The notes: generated from the letters alone by a model not told the origin. Positions 41,538 through 55,323 are shown, counted from the stretch's first letter. The stretch: 64,000 nucleotides of DNA from Isoetes taiwanensis (GCA_021234155.1 JAJEKV010000015.1:652852-716851); one strand, 5' to 3'. Program-made: numbers and translations.

Positions 41538-44500
41538 ATGGCAAAGACACCAAAGAAGAGTGCTGCCCCGCATCAGTCCAAAAATCTCCCGGGGCTTCCA
41601 AAGGGGACACATTTGAAGTCTGGAAGTCACGGTTTTCAGCAAAGGAGGACCACGATATTTTACGCAAAGGGATCATGGCGAATATGAAATTCAAGGAAAA
41701 ATTTGCAGAGTACAACTCTTTAGTAATGAAGTTTGGGGATCTAAGGAACCTACCGAATGCGGGTACAAGGATGAGCTAGTGAAGTTGGAAGACCGGCAGA
41801 ATTTTTTAAGTGGTATGAGTTTGCATTCGGTAGGAAAGATGTCTGAAATCACTATGTTCCCCATATTTTGCTAGAGCATTTGCCTTACACTTGAATGGTG
41901 AATCAGTTGATTGGGATGATGTTAAAAACAGCCACGAACTAAAAGCAAGGTCAAAAGAATCCGAGGTTTTGGCCCGAAGTTGTAACGATCAAGTCCAACA
42001 ATGCCAAGGGCCACAAGTCCTATGATACTTTCTACAAAAAAGAGGATCCGGACAGTTTGAATGTATTTCTTGAGAGCAGATCCTCTTTGAAGGAAAAGCA
42101 TATGTAAGGAGATGCAGAATTTAGAGGAGACGAGAGGCTAGTTATCTGAGACTTTGAAGCATAGGGAAGGGGAAAGGCGGTATATTCTAAGCTAGCCCAT
42201 GAGGCGAGACTAATTACTTGAATCGATGTCGAGTTGGAGGCATTTCAACAAAGAGATGGATGGAAGTGACGGTAGTGCTATGAAGTTTGAGCACATAAAA
42301 TGGAAGGTGGAGGATGCAATTGCTTGCTTGAGAAAAGAGCAAGCGGGGCGGGGATCTAGGCGAGCTTAGCAAGGAAGTGGAAGCAAAAGCATCCGAGTTG
42401 AGGCGGCTAGATTACGAACTCAATTTAAGGTCTTCAAAAAAAGGGAGCAATTGAGGAGGGGACACAAAGATTTTGGAGTTGAGGGAGTTCTTAGATCACT
42501 CCTCGGTCCTTAGCTTGCAGCCTCCTCCTCTTTCTTTGGTTTGATTCTTGAGCGACCAAATCTTTGGTTTTCAGTCCTGCACAAATTACGATCGGTGTTT
42601 TGGTTCCTCCCGTGGTATTGGCATCTTGCGGAACATCCTTACGCCTATTATGTATCTCCTATCTTGCTAGCACAAGGAACAAGCTACTTGGATTACCGGT
42701 GCACATGGGATGTGAATCTACCTCGTGCATTGGGGCTGATTGGAAAAGGTAAGCATGCATAATCGATTTCTTTCATGTCTTTCTTTATTAGTTCAGGTGT
42801 AAGATTGGTAGATGGATATTAGTTAGAAGTTGTGCATTGGTTGTGCATTAATTGTTCTGTAGTATATTAATTACATTTGGGTTTTAAAATGTAGGTTGAA
42901 GTGAAGATTTGTAGGGTTGGATCGTTTTGCTTTTCTAGGCTGGTGTAAACATCATGTTAGTACATGCATATTATTAATGTGCATGATGTACAGTGTTGCC
43001 AGATAATATTGAGGAGTTACTTTTATGTACTAAGAAAATAGGATAAGTAGGTAACTGCCTGTGTGTACATTTGTATAACATGTGGTCTTCTACTGGGGGA
43101 CATTTTGATACATGTTGTACTCTATGATACATTTTAATGCAATTACAATTTTCCAGTAAGCTTTTCTACACTTGGCTCCAAATACATATATCTAATATAT
43201 CTAATACAGCTACATGGAATGCATTTATGAATTCTTTTCTAGGAAGCTTTCTACATTTGGATGTGGGTACATAAAAGCGTACATAGTTCTGCAATCTGAG
43301 ATACATGGAATACATTTGGAATTGGATTGTACATTGCTTTTACGGATTGTACATTTCTTTCAGTCATCTAGTTATTATTGGTAATGCTTTCATTCTTGCG
43401 GTGACATGGGTAGTATAAAGAAGCCCGAGAAAGGTATGTGATATGTGGTTATGGTATTTTCATATGTATTTCAATTTCACCTCGTGTCATGGATGCCGGC
43501 AAAACAGCAGTAGATCCTCCTGCAAAGACACTTGATTTTTCAAGTTGTGTAGATGATTATTATGGAGGGAAGCATGATAAGTCAACCCCGAGTCCACATC
43601 TAGGTCACCTCTGAACACATTCAACACATTTGTAGCGAGCATGAGAGAGGAGGAAAAGGAACATCAAGTAAGTAATTAGTTTTAAATGAATTTGCTTTGG
43701 ATTTTATAAGGAAGCAAATTGAGCTCATTTTTAATAACGATCTGATTGTCACAAGCAAAGCTACAATTGTAGCTTCATATGCACAACAAATTGAGCTCCC
43801 GAAGCAAAGGGCTGAATGTGGCAACCGGTGTGTGTCCATATTAGTTTAATTTCTACATTTTCTTGATGTTTATCTTTGTTGTTGACAATGAGTTATCTTG
43901 TAGTCTTTGGAACCAAATGGCGAGGGGAGAACAATGAAGCCGTCTCGACACTCTAAAGAAAAAAGATATTATTGTAGAGGTTTTCGACACTCCAAAGAAA
44001 ACGATTCTTGCGGACAATGTCGCGTAAGGTACCAATTCTAAAGCCAATGCCACATCATCGGGCCCGAACTTGAAATCTTTGTTTTCAAGTGGTAAGTCAA
44101 AAACTACTTATTGCATTTAGTTATTGCATGTTCATACATTTTATTATTCGCGAGAAACGAGAGGAAACTAGTGGATCTATGGCCTTAGTTGGAACTACAA
44201 TCGAAAAAGATTGAAGAATCATGTAAAGGCAGGAACATATACAACCGGTGCTTGAAGAAATTTTAGTGGAGAATGTGGCTACTGAGATATGAAGCGGTGG
44301 TTGTGGTGAAGCAAGAGAAGGAGGAATCGAGGATAGAAATCGGTCTGAGATAGTGGTGTGAACGAGAAAGAGTCAAGAAAAAAGAAAAGATACAAAGGTG
44401 TCGCGGCCAGCTGCCAGACATCAGTTGAGCAACTGTAAGTGTAATTGGATTAGTAAATATGTGTTTTATGCTAGTTACCATTGATGCTTGGTTTGCAGTG

Positions 44501-44832
44501 ACATGGATAACCTTCAGACAATGGTTCCATTCTATCTGTTCCAAGCTGAACCTCTTATTAAGGTCACGAAATATTGTGTGGAGACATTGTTTAAAGATAG
44601 GCACATGTCTAACAGACATTTAGACATATTCGGAAGGTATGTGAGCAGCACATTGACATCCAAATGGCAAGATGTCTTCTTTTTCTTCCCTTCAGAAAAC
44701 TTTTTGACTTATCGGGCAGCATTTAAAAGATTAGCCCTGGATGCTAATGGTATGGGACAGTCAGGCAGAAGTGCAGTTGAGAAAGGGCTACAAGGCATTG
44801 TTGTTAGTAAATGCCAGTATATTATGGTTCCA
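41538..44832 (+). pseudogene. Multi-exon coiled-coil gene, frames broken (unit A)
   Basis: Starts MAKTPKKSAAP after a good splice acceptor. In this copy the first coding exon (to a donor at 42749) is broken by many small indels relative to unit B (61976-63198), where a 169-codon coiled-coil block is open. Only unit A within this window reaches further exons: about 43495-43669 (VDPPAKTLDFSSCVDDYYGG), about 43690-43828, 43900-44090, 44160-44440, and 44494-44832 (MVPFYLFQAEPLIKVTKYCV; FFPSENFLTYRAAFKRLALD). The last is cut by the duplication junction at 44833. Plausible GT/AG borders occur. The family is unknown; a host gene or a transposon-carried gene are both possible. Many breaks may be read errors. 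Confidence 0.45.
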
Positions 44833-45229
44833 GTAAGCTGTGAGACATTGATCTCAAACAGCTTGAAAAGTCATAAAATTTTAAACAGCTTGAAAAGTCA
44901 TAAAATTTTAAAAAGTAACTTGGTAATTCGAATTTCAGCCTAGGAATTAGCTAGATTAGTCTAGTTTTCCAATCTATTTGAACCTCATCTTAAAAGGATT
45001 CTCACGGTAGCGAAAATTGAACCTCCCACCCACAGGGTTGAACCCCCCCAAACCCCCCCGTGCCAACCACTGAGGGCAGGCATCGTTTGTGTTTAAATTA
45101 TAATTCTTAATTAGATTTAAGCTTTAATAATGTTAGATAATATTAATGGCTAAGCCTTAGACTTAGAACCAAGACCCTTAAGCTAGATAGAGACAGCATC
45201 TTGATAGACACCAGGGGACTCCGATCGAC

Positions 45230-45451
45230 ATGATGCGCACCAAATGCAACCGCTTCGACTTTCTCGACAAAGCGAAAATTGCCCCGAGGCCAAGGAGGCC
45301 AAGGAAACAAGAAGAGGAGAGGAGGGCGAGCGAGGCGGGAGGCCAAGGCTCAAGAAGCGGCGAGAAGCGAAGCTGGTCCAACATTTTGAAGACTCAACAG
45401 CCTGCCTTTGTTCATGCGCGGCTTAAAAACCTCATGAGGGAAGGCATGTAA
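45230..45451 (+). pseudogene. Counterpart of the H3-tail-like ORF (altered)
   Basis: Begins MMRTK like 25229-25444 but then shifts (CNRFDFLDKAKIAP) through changes where unit A has CAGACC and CAGCCAG. It regains the shared end LMREGM. The pattern of changes at CAG sites suggests that unit A is nearer the true sequence here. Confidence 0.5.
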
Positions 45452-45629
45452 TTAGCTAGTTTAATTAAGGGAGATCCCCAAGAGATATGTTGTAAATAAT
45501 CAATAATTTTGTTAATACATGATAATTTTGAGTAGTTTATGTGTCAAATCTTGCTTAATTAGGGACGAGTTAGCAAGTAGTAGTTTTATTTTAGTAAAAT
45601 AGGATACTCTCAAGACCAAAAAGTGTGAT

Positions 45630-45910
45630 GTCTCACAGCTTCGCGCCTTGTCAAGAAACTAAAGTTTAGTTTTTGAGCGAGGCAACACATGAAGACCTTC
45701 ATACCTAGACCATGTCCAAACTAGACCAAAACACCTCCAAATTGACCAAGTAAGGGGTCCATTCTGCCTAACTCGATGAGACTAGCATGATTTGACCCTT
45801 AGATCACCCAAATTGGACAAGTTTAACCCAATTTACAGCCAATGTCTCACAGCTCGCGCCTGGTCAAAGAACTAAACTTTAGTTTTTGAGCAGGGCGCAA
45901 CCTGTGAGAC
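45630..45910. repeat. Leader hairpins, unit B copies
   Basis: 45630-45696 keeps the left arm GTCTCACAG but its right arm reads ACACATGAAGAC rather than ACCTGTGAGAC. 45844-45910 is intact and identical to 25837-25903. Confidence 0.8.
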
Positions 45911-47282
45911 CTCCAAACTTTGAACCTCCATAACTTGAGCTACAGAGCTCCAAATCGCCTGAAATTTGTTGCAATAGGACCGTTAGACAGCCTAGAATCC
46001 ATTTATGACCTCAAATTAGGCTAGAAATGTCAAACCCTAGCTCAAAATGACCAAAATTGCCCAAACCCTTGAATTGTTTTTCCAAACTATAGTTTGTTTG
46101 TAGATAGAAGCATACCCCAGTAGCTCGCAAGTATTGCTCTCGGCTCGAAGCTGATACCTTACTCCTAGATAGAAGTGCCCAAGAACACCCCTTTGTTATA
46201 GTCATCTAGACCTCAGCATAGCAACCCAAGTCCAACTGTCGGTACATCACCTTTGCTCATGCCAAAGGCATAAACCTTGACCTAATTCTGTGTCCTAATA
46301 GAGTTTGACTTATATAGCCGCCACATTAACACTCCCTATTGCCAGGGTACCTAGAAAGGAGCTAGAGTCTAGAGCTGCCCAAGCCGCTCCATGTGTAGAG
46401 ATTGGACTCCCCCAAACCAACTTTGTTAGGACCTTAGGGTATGCCTCAAACATCATGGAGGTCTTGCAAAACAACCCTCATTTCATGCCATACCACACGT
46501 CCTAATATCCAAAGACTTGTAGATTATAGATATGTCTCCAGTAATGCTGCTCGAGCCACCTTGCTTGCTTATAGAGCCCAGAATGTTGTAGGAGAGCCCT
46601 TCAAGTAGACCTTAGACTCTAGGAAATACGAGCGTTGCTTTCGAAGTCGGGGCCAGAGCCACAGAAGAGCTTGAGGCGCAACTCCTTGAAGACATCAAGG
46701 TCCCAGCCGATGTACAGACAGATAAGGAGAGGAAACCGAAAAGGCAGACCCAAGAGAGGGAAGTACAACGACAAACACCTCAACCGACAAACGAGTAGAA
46801 CAGGACACCACCGGCCTATCATCAATCTTCATCAAATGGGAAGAATAATTGGTAACCAACAGCATCAAGAATTTTCTAGATGTCAACCTCCCGGCTACCA
46901 CGTCCACGAGCTCACATCAGGAAGAGGATCTCGACGCCTTCACCAACTCGAGCCCACGAGTTTCAAATGGAAGAATGCAAGGCAGCAAAATACAGGTGCA
47001 GGAACACGTTAAACATCGATGCCGCGTTAGCATCACGAGCTAGGGCCAGAGGGCATAACCTTCCGTCGAGGAGAGAAGTCATGGCGACACAGGAGCGTAT
47101 AGGAACCGGAGAGAAGACCACCTCGACCTTGCAACCCAGCAGCTCAAGCGAATGTCAGGCAACGCCAACAAAAGGAGCGACCAAGCTAGGCAACAACAAA
47201 GCACCTAAGGCTAATCAGGACAAGCTTCCAGCTCCCTTGCACCAGCAGGAGAACTTTCATCGGTTCCAAAAAGTAGGAGACC

Positions 47283-47831
47283 ATGAGGGGGAGGAGACGC
47301 ATATCAGGGAACATCTCCGACTCGAAGGCCTATATCAGCACTAGGGGCAAGATCAAGGAGGAGAATATTCCGCTCAAACAGGAATTCCAGACCCAGGAAC
47401 ACCTAGAAACCAAAGGAAGGACGACCTTACTACGTCAGCCAAGGAGTGCGAGACTCGAATGGATAGGACCCAAGGGACGGAGGAGACGACCTAGCCAGCA
47501 GGTACAAATCACGCAAAGGCGACCAGAAGGAGCCATGGTAAGGGCAATGGAGAAGACCACACTTCCAGGCACAGGAGAGGCACCTCAGAATGAAGCAAAG
47601 CCCAAGCAACAGGAGTCGCACTCAGAAATTCAACCTGCGGAGGAATGCCAATGCCTGCCTACCGACCACGATCTTAGAGCTTCGAAGATATTCAAGAATG
47701 CCCAACTGCAACAGCTAGGTGATCTTACTCAAGCGATCAACGGCACCGCACATCGGCAACCCTGCAACGAAACACTGCATGTAGGGATGTTGAGCGGTCA
47801 CCGCATTCCTCACGACGAATATACACATTAA
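47283..47831 (+). CDS. Basic 182-codon frame in the retrotransposon interior
   Basis: Longest open frame of the large retrotransposon, starting MRGRRRISGNISDSKAY, rich in K/R/Q and with PKGRRRRPSQQVQITQRRP in the middle. In unit A the same DNA is split into two frames at about 27480-27530. No domain is recognised. It may be a decayed gag-like protein. It lacks CCHC boxes. Confidence 0.35.
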   Translation: MRGRRRISGNISDSKAYISTRGKIKEENIPLKQEFQTQEHLETKGRTTLLRQPRSARLEWIGPKGRRRRPSQQVQITQRRPEGAMVRAMEKTTLPGTGEAPQNEAKPKQQESHSEIQPAEECQCLPTDHDLRASKIFKNAQLQQLGDLTQAINGTAHRQPCNETLHVGMLSGHRIPHDEYTH

Positions 47832-50800
47832 GGAGGAGCATCTTTCTCAAGGGATCACATCGACGAACACTCTTCGCAACTGGCGTGACGAGCTCGGATC
47901 AGACATGAAGCTCAACAATAGTAGCAGCATCTCAAAGGAATCCTGGAGTCAACCAGAACAAAGAAGATGCAGCAAAACCAAAGGATCAAACGCGATAGGA
48001 GGAGGGGAAACCCTAAAGGAGTATAAACATTTAAGTAGATCTTCGTAGTTGTTTTGGAAAAGTGGATGAATTAAAATCCCAATGTAAATGTGTATATGTC
48101 TATTGTATATCTCGGGTGCTCACAGATATAGTGGAGAAACATGAGTTTAAAGTCATGTTTTATGGATTTAGCGCTTAGATCAGGAAGCTCCTTCAGTTCG
48201 ACTACCAAAAGAGGAAGCAAGGAAGCACAACTATAGCCCAAGATCAAAATGGAAGAGCAAGTACGAGGGAGAACGACCAGAGCCCAAGCAAACCTTCGAC
48301 TCCAAACACTTCGAGAAGTGCCCTCAAATAGAACACTGCTCGTCCACCCAGTGTCAGAATAAGAGACAACACTGGTCATGTCAAGAACATCAGCGCTGCA
48401 CCAGGACATCGTCAGGACGCAACACTACATCTTGTGGCAGCAGCAACACTTGACGAACTTATGACACGAGTGGCCTCAACAATAGAAGGAGGAACGCCCC
48501 GACATCAATGAGCCAACTAAGAAGGCAACATCTCGACAACCATAATTCCACCTTGTGGTAATATAGGGTGATGCGCTATGACACGTGTATTAGATGGAGA
48601 TGCACTTACGAAAGGCACTGCGATGAGGAGATATGCCTTCAAGAACTAGGTGATGGCTTCGTCAGGTACTCCTACCAGTAATTAGAAGAGAAGAAGCCGA
48701 TCATATCTCCGACATGTGACACGTCAAACGCCCAAGGTAGAAGCATTCGACACCTTAACGACAAGGATAGCAACTAAAGCACCTTCGGCAAAAAGAGAGT
48801 TCAAGATAATAGCCAGGCTATTCAACGACAAGAGCATATCTAAGGCGGTACTTCTTCAACTCAAGGGTCAAGCTGCTTGTGAGATATAAGGATCCATCAT
48901 CCCGACAACATCGCCAAAGATAGGAGAAGAGCCATGAAGCTTTACTTGCCAGAGAGGCCGACATGCATAGAGAGACAAAGGTCAGGAACTGAAAGCTGGA
49001 GAAGTGCTAGCAACCGACTTCTTCCACGAGCTCCCTAGAGGCAACAGGAGGATCAAAACTGACGAGCACAATCAAAGTCACCGGAGGGTACCTCAAGACA
49101 AGAAGACGGCATAGCACTGCGCAACGTGACAACATCCAAGCCATGTGATCGAGGGGATCAAACAAGGAAGATTGGAAGCTCGATGGAGAAGCAATTAGGT
49201 GAGACGAGTCGATGATGCATGCAACTTGGTGAACCCAAGGATGGACGATTCAAAGAATAACTGCAGAAGAGAACAACTCCAGAGGAGTATAGCCAAAGGA
49301 ATTGCGAACAGCCTCAAGAGACGCCTCCAAATAGCTCCAAGTATCATGAAGGGGGGAACAATTACCGCCCGAGAACAGGATCAGGAAGCAGACTGAAATG
49401 TCGAAGCATCAACGACAAGCACACCTTTAGTTGGAATGTGATGCAAAGCGTGTTGTGCCATAGCCGACAAACATCGGAGGGCCCAAGCATATCAACAAGT
49501 TACCCCGGAGTATGAGCTGACGTACAAATAGAAGGATATAGATCATCAACACCATTGCACCGGGAGGAACACTGATGACATTGCCAAGGAGTAGGTGTGC
49601 AACTTGAAGGGAGGCACAAGGGAGACCTAATAGCTCTAGTAGTAATTGTAACTATGTAAGCTATATGTTTTGCATGTATAGTTCCCTTGTTATTCCTTCC
49701 CTCCCATAGCGTAACAGATCAAAGGAAGAGATGTCATGCAAGTTGCAGGGGTGAAGCAATCAACATCGTCAACACTCTTCGGGCAACACGATAACGACAA
49801 GAGGACTCGACGTATGAGACATCGATGGAGTCGAAGACATCGACAGAGTCGTCCTTTAGCTGCCAAGACAAAGAGTCAAGATGAAAGATCTTTTTCAATG
49901 GCGCCATCTTCAGGCTTTTGAAAAGCGGCATGGAAGATTCAAGTGATCAACTACACCATCAGGCCACCAGCAATGAGAGCCTTCTAACGAACAAAGTCAA
50001 CCTCTACATCAAAGAGGAGCCACCGTCAAGGAGACTGAAGTATCGAAATTTCTGAAGAACGTTACCTTGCTATTTCAAGCAGGCAACAAGTGGATGAGCT
50101 TCTAGCAAGCTCAAGCAGCTAAGGCCATGGAGCCTAGTAGGTTAAATGTATGGACGGTAACATCCATATTAGGATTAGAAGGCATTTCCAGATATTCTGG
50201 CTAAAAGGATTGCCCCAATATTGAGCTAAGCGTCAAGGATTGGGAAGGAAATGCATAGGAGTAACTATAATTATACACGATTGTTAACAGACATCCAACG
50301 TATTGAAACCACTTGGTGAGATTGATCTCCTCGCTAAGAAGGAATCATTACTAGGATAATTGTTAACCATGTATAAATCTAGTACCTCCAAAGAATAATC
50401 CAACCGAAAGAAAAGAAGTAATCTAACAAGTCCGGCCAACTTGTTACGATGACATCAATTCGATTGGTAGGAATATTCCAAGAGCTAAATAACTAAGAAA
50501 GGGGGAATCTCTAGAATATAAAAGAATAATACATGCAAGGTACATCTAAAATAAGAATTATAGTAATCAAATAGTCTTTTGAGACAAAAAGGAATTGTCA
50601 TGATGACAAAACCTTGTGGTTTAGAATCGTTCTAGCTAAGTAGGTAACCCATAGCTATATTGAAATAAATGATAACATAATATGTGCATCCATCTTAGAT
50701 GGTTATATATGCTAGCTAAGGCTAGTAAGAAGCATATAACCTCTTAAGGGGAGAGAATAGATATGGCGATGTGTACAACGTCATTGAAGGGGTGCTTGGA

Positions 50801-52821
50801 CCATTTTCTTTTGAAGAAATCGGGAGGGCTCAATCTTATGATTGAACGTTACATTTGCATCAATTGATTTGCCGTAGAATAGAGTTCACTCCGGCAATGG
50901 CCGGAGCGAATAGAGCGCAAGATAGATAGATAGATAGCTCAGGAGGTCTTCAACGTCTTGAGAGCGAGACTGACGTAATAGCTAACTACACCAATAAAGT
51001 GGAGCAAAAGTATGGGAGCAATGCAACGACCAAGTCATCTCCAAAATTACTCGACGCCGGCTCAATGGGTGGATGCGGCCTAACCTTAGGTAAGGTGTAC
51101 GCATGCATTATAAGCTTTAATGTGTCTTATAGATAAGTTAAATATAGATCCTAATAATTGCATGGAATTACTGTACGTATATGTATCATACGGAAATAAG
51201 TTAAATAACAACGATAATGTGAGGTAGCATGTTAATTAATCCTTCGCAAGGATGCAATTCCTTCCAAGGATAGCCATATGACCTTGGGGTCCTTATAAAT
51301 ATAGATAGAAAATAGAATTCAAATATACTTAAGTGCATCTTAAGGATATACTTCCAAGGGTAATGCAGGACCCAAGGAAGAGAATAAGAAGCACATCTAA
51401 TTCTTGTGTATGATAATTAAAACCTTGTCTATGTAACAATAGGTCTAAATCAGGGTTATTGTTCAAATAATCGCGGTCTAAAAGTCGTTAAATATTGCAA
51501 AGCTTAGAGTAAATATAATTGTTCTATCGGAAGTAATGTATCCGATACTATGATAATGTTAATTCATAAATATTACCTTAGGGTAATTATGTTAATCACA
51601 TGCATTAAAGGAGCCAAAGAAAAATATTGGCTCGGGCATGCCGCTTTTGTGTGTAGATTAAATGCTTGTATAGTTAAGATTAATCTACGCATGCAACCTA
51701 TGCTAGGTAGGGGTTGCATGCGTTGTTACCGATGATGAGACCACTACGGTGATCTCTAGGGCGTGGTGTAATGTCAATGTAGGCATGACCGCCGTTTCCG
51801 CTTGGACGAAAGTGGAAGGTAGATTAGAAAGTCTACTTCTCCCCGAAGTAGACGACCTCGAGAGAAAGGAGGTCATTCAGGGAATGCATTGATAGGAAAA
51901 GCACCTCTAGCCCCATATATGCTTTGATAGGAGGAATCGCCTTCACGCCCATATACCTGAAGGACCTATCCTCCACGCGGGCAACTAGGGTGTAGGCATG
52001 AGCGGCATATAGGCATATAGGCGGCCGCCTCCACGGCCATAATGGAAGATTCACCCTCTTCCCTCTGGCGGAGAGTAGCCATGCATCCATGTAGATAGGT
52101 GGGGTGGTCACCATATAACCAAAATTTTATAATTAAAATAGTAATAACGTAGGTCGACCCGCAGGCCAATAGAGCGCTCCGGAGGGCAAGGAGGTCGAGC
52201 TACGAAGACTTGCAACACAAATTTAGTCATAATGTGTTGCAAGGGATGAAGAGTACCTTAGAAGTGTAAATTTTGTATGAAATTGATAAACTTTGATAAA
52301 CTTAAATGTTGTATTAAGTAAGGTTAATAATTACCTTTATAGATTAAGTTATGAATTGATAAGTTAATTGGGTAATGAAATAGTACAGTAATGTCTTAAA
52401 CATTACCTTAGAGTAATTCTAATAATTAAGATAGTAAGTATGTAATTATAGTTATTGTAAAATTAATGCAGGATTTTAAGGTGCGAGGACTTGCAACACA
52501 AATTTTGTTGGAATGTGTTGCAAGGGATGAAGAGTACCTTAAATAATAATTGTATATGAAAGTGTTAAATTGTGATAAACTAAATGTTATAATAACGAGG
52601 ACTAATAAGTACCCTGTTTTAATAGAAGTTACGAATTGACAAGTTATTTGATAATGTAATGGCATAATAATAATTTAAAAATATTACCTTAAGGTAATCT
52701 TAATAAATGTGTAAGTATAATAGTAGTATATCCTATGCATCAGGTTGATTGCAGGTTAGGAAGATTCCAAGGTGGGGAGACCCACGATGCTGCGGACAGC
52801 ATCATTTCAAGGTGGGGAGAA

Positions 52822-55026
52822 TGTGACGTTCCAGCACAGTATACGGTCCCAGGACGTATACTGTACTGTCTCGTCACGCGTACACGCCACTCCAACTGAC
52901 GTGTACGCCGACGTGTAGCCAGGTGAGTAGCCCTAGGGGGCAACTTGCTAGGTATGTGCATTTCTTATTAATGTGCACATGCACATTTATTAAGGTGCAC
53001 ACATTTCCATGTGGGCACATTTAGGTGCACACATTTCCATGTAGGCACAATTGGCCACCTAGCCATTAAAGGCAAGTGGGCCCATTTCCAATTATCCCAC
53101 ATGCCTAAAGGGATAATTGGAAACCCTAAGCCCCAACCCTTGCCTATTTAAGTAGGAGAACCCTAACTTGCCCATTTTCGTTCCTAGGGTTTTAGAGCTC
53201 TGTTTTGGCTGCTCTAGGAGTCAAAATCAGCCTCCCGCACTGGCCCTGAGAGAATGGCACCATTAGTTTCCCTTGATTCGAGCAGTTCAGTAGGATGGTC
53301 GAACTCAGGTTAGGAGGAGCAACTCATGGATCAGGTATGTAGTCGATTTAATGGTCTAAACCGTTTTCCAGTCATTGTATCAGTAGGTTTAGCCTATTAA
53401 ATCGCCTTTAGCAGCTATCTAGATCTCTAGATGAGTAGATACCAGACTCTAACTAAAGAACCTAACTCTATGATATAGATTAGATCTATGTTCTTTAGTT
53501 CTTCTGTGATGTATATGGATGATGTATCTCTGTGAACTCCTTGTATTGGGAAGGGGGGTAGAGACTTCAAGCTTGGTAGTAGATGCTCCTAGATTAGCCT
53601 CTCTAGCACACCATAGATTCGGCCTGTGTACAAGAACCACACCTGGTTGTGGGTGAACGGCAGGGAATAAATTACTAATCGCATATTTCTTATTAGCCAA
53701 AATGACTTTAGCTAAACTTACTCGATATTAATTCCAAAACTTTCTGTGGTTTAGCTAAACTCTACACATTTTTCCTCTCATACTTTCTAGCATATAGCTA
53801 AACTAACTCAAACATCATCCCAAAATTTTCTATGGTGTGGCCAACAGAAAACATTAAACCAAATTACTATACTATTTTTCAATATATTCCATTTATTTTA
53901 GTCATTTTCTTTGTGAAAACATTCTAAAATAATGCTAACTAGCAAAGTCTAGGACTCAAAGGTGTTAGAAACTAAACTCCTAGTCATATATTTCATATAA
54001 ACTAGAATGATGTTAGCTAAACTAGCCCAAAATTCATTCTAAAAGTTTCTATGGTTTAGCTAAATAATACAAAATTTCACTCTCTTACTTTCTAGCGTTT
54101 GGCTAAAGAGGGCCAGGGTTGGTGCAGTCCCGAAAAAAGTTAAGCTAAAATTATTATTTTTTTCCCAATTTTTTCCATTTACTTTAGCCAACTTTTTTTG
54201 AAAATGTGCCAAGAAATCGCCAAATAGCTAAGTTTAGCCCTTAAATTATTCCACGGTGAACGGGCCAGACTGGCTAAGAAGGAGGTTCATGTCCTGACTC
54301 TTGAACGATCCCTCTGGTGTGTAAGGCCTACCAGGGATCATTGTGACTAGGCCTAATGGCTTACCACTGAGTGCGGGTAAGGCATGGGCTCGACACCGTG
54401 AAGTGGTGTACACTTTCCGTGGGGTTCAATCGAATACGCAAAGGGGCCCTCTAGTCACCTTGAGTCAGCATGTAGATCTCGAGGGAGTGATCCCTACCTG
54501 CCCCATCGAATCGGGATGATGACCCGAGTAGCCCTTTTGGCTATGCATCCGTGCTGGCTGAAATAGTCCCCGACACTTTTTCAGCTTACTCGCAAAGTGT
54601 GTACAGAGGGGCGGATGGAGGGACAACCCTATGCCATGTTCTTATGCCAGCCAAATCCATTGCCATGAATTATGCGTCAGAATGAACTCGAGACCCAAGC
54701 CGCCGGGCCATCCCTTTGAGTCTCGAGCCTTGGGTAGGATTCCCTATGTGATGTGCTTGATCTTTGTCTATGCAGATATGTGGAGGACCATCCTTCGTGA
54801 TGGTCATATGATGTTGATGTATGTACTACCGACATGTATGTTTACGCTTCCGCAGCCTAGGTAGGCCCCCGAGGAGACAGGGTAAAGGACCCCTTCATTC
54901 TTCCCCTTGAACTCTTCAAGGTTGCAGTTGATACGTGGAGGGCCCTATATTAGCATGGAGCTGGTATGGGGATGAACTCCTGTTTGTATACGGTAAGTGC
55001 ACCGTATATGAGTAGGGGACGTCACA
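52822..55026 (+). repeat. 3' LTR of the large retrotransposon with MITE insertion
   Basis: TGTGACG...CGTCACA, 2205 bp including the 595-bp MITE (53661-54255). Its first 110 bp match the 5' LTR at 23020 (both early inverted repeats intact), unlike the 3' LTR of unit A. Changes at CTG/CAG sites appear at about 53227-53250 and in 54300-54720. Confidence 0.9.
53661..54255. mobile_element. hAT-like MITE, 595 bp
   Basis: Flanked by the 8-bp direct repeat GTGAACGG (53653-53660 and 54256-54263). Ends CAGGGAATAAATT and, inverted, CGTGGAATAATTT form imperfect terminal repeats. CAGGG-type ends with an 8-bp duplication fit the hAT superfamily. The body is AT-rich with many TAGCTAAACT-type motifs in both halves and no ORF. 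It is absent from the 5' LTR at the corresponding site (23850). Confidence 0.8.
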
Positions 55027-55135
55027 TTTTTCTCTGTCTTGTTCTTATTTTGTGATCATGAGCATGGCAGCCTTGTAGCATTCGGCATCATGGACTCAAC
55101 TGCCGCAGGTGTATGCCAAGAACTCAAAACTAACA
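55027..55135 (+). repeat. Outer small-retrotransposon LTR remnant (unit B)
   Basis: Equivalent to 34581-34689, starting TTTTTCTCTG and ending ACTAACA followed by ATAAT. Changes sit at the GACTGCTGCTGCAGG stretch, which reads GACTCAACTGCCGCAGG here. Confidence 0.9.
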
Positions 55136-55268
55136 ATAATATTGGCCATGATTCTCCTAGATTTCTATAAAAAACATACATGTCTAGAAAACATTCGTCA
55201 GCATAACTAATCTTGCAACTCTATTATTCGCCCGACCTTCTAAATTATGCTTAGACAAATTTGGCCTT

Positions 55269-55323
55269 AAGGAAGGAAGGAAGAAAGGAAGGAAGGAAGG
55301 AAGGAAGGAAGGAAGGAAGGAAG
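55269..55323. repeat. (GGAA)n microsatellite (unit B)
   Basis: Same tract as 34823-34862, about four GGAA units longer. Confidence 0.9.

Larger units (their letters stand above)
24860..44832. repeat. Tandem duplication 2, unit A (~20 kb)
   Basis: From GTAAGCTGTGAGACATTG (24860) the sequence runs to 44832 and then restarts at the same motif at 44833. Offset to unit B is about 19.97 kb at first and about 20.44 kb after a 595-bp insertion in unit B's LTR. The left breakpoint lies in the leader of the large retrotransposon and the right one inside an exon of the coiled-coil gene. The two units are collinear to the window end. Confidence 0.95.
44833..55026 (+). mobile_element. Large LTR retrotransposon, copy lacking 5' LTR (unit B)
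   Basis: Starts inside the leader because of the duplication breakpoint, so it has no 5' LTR or primer site of its own. Interior and 3' LTR follow unit A. Polypurine tract at about 52807-52821. It is not an independent insertion: its right flank (outer LTR remnant, ATAAT) is the same as at 34581-34694. Confidence 0.92.

Noticed and set aside
44833-55026. Independent second insertion of the large retrotransposon
   Set aside because: Right flank is identical to that of the first (outer LTR remnant and ATAAT), and the left side starts mid-leader. It is a segmental copy.
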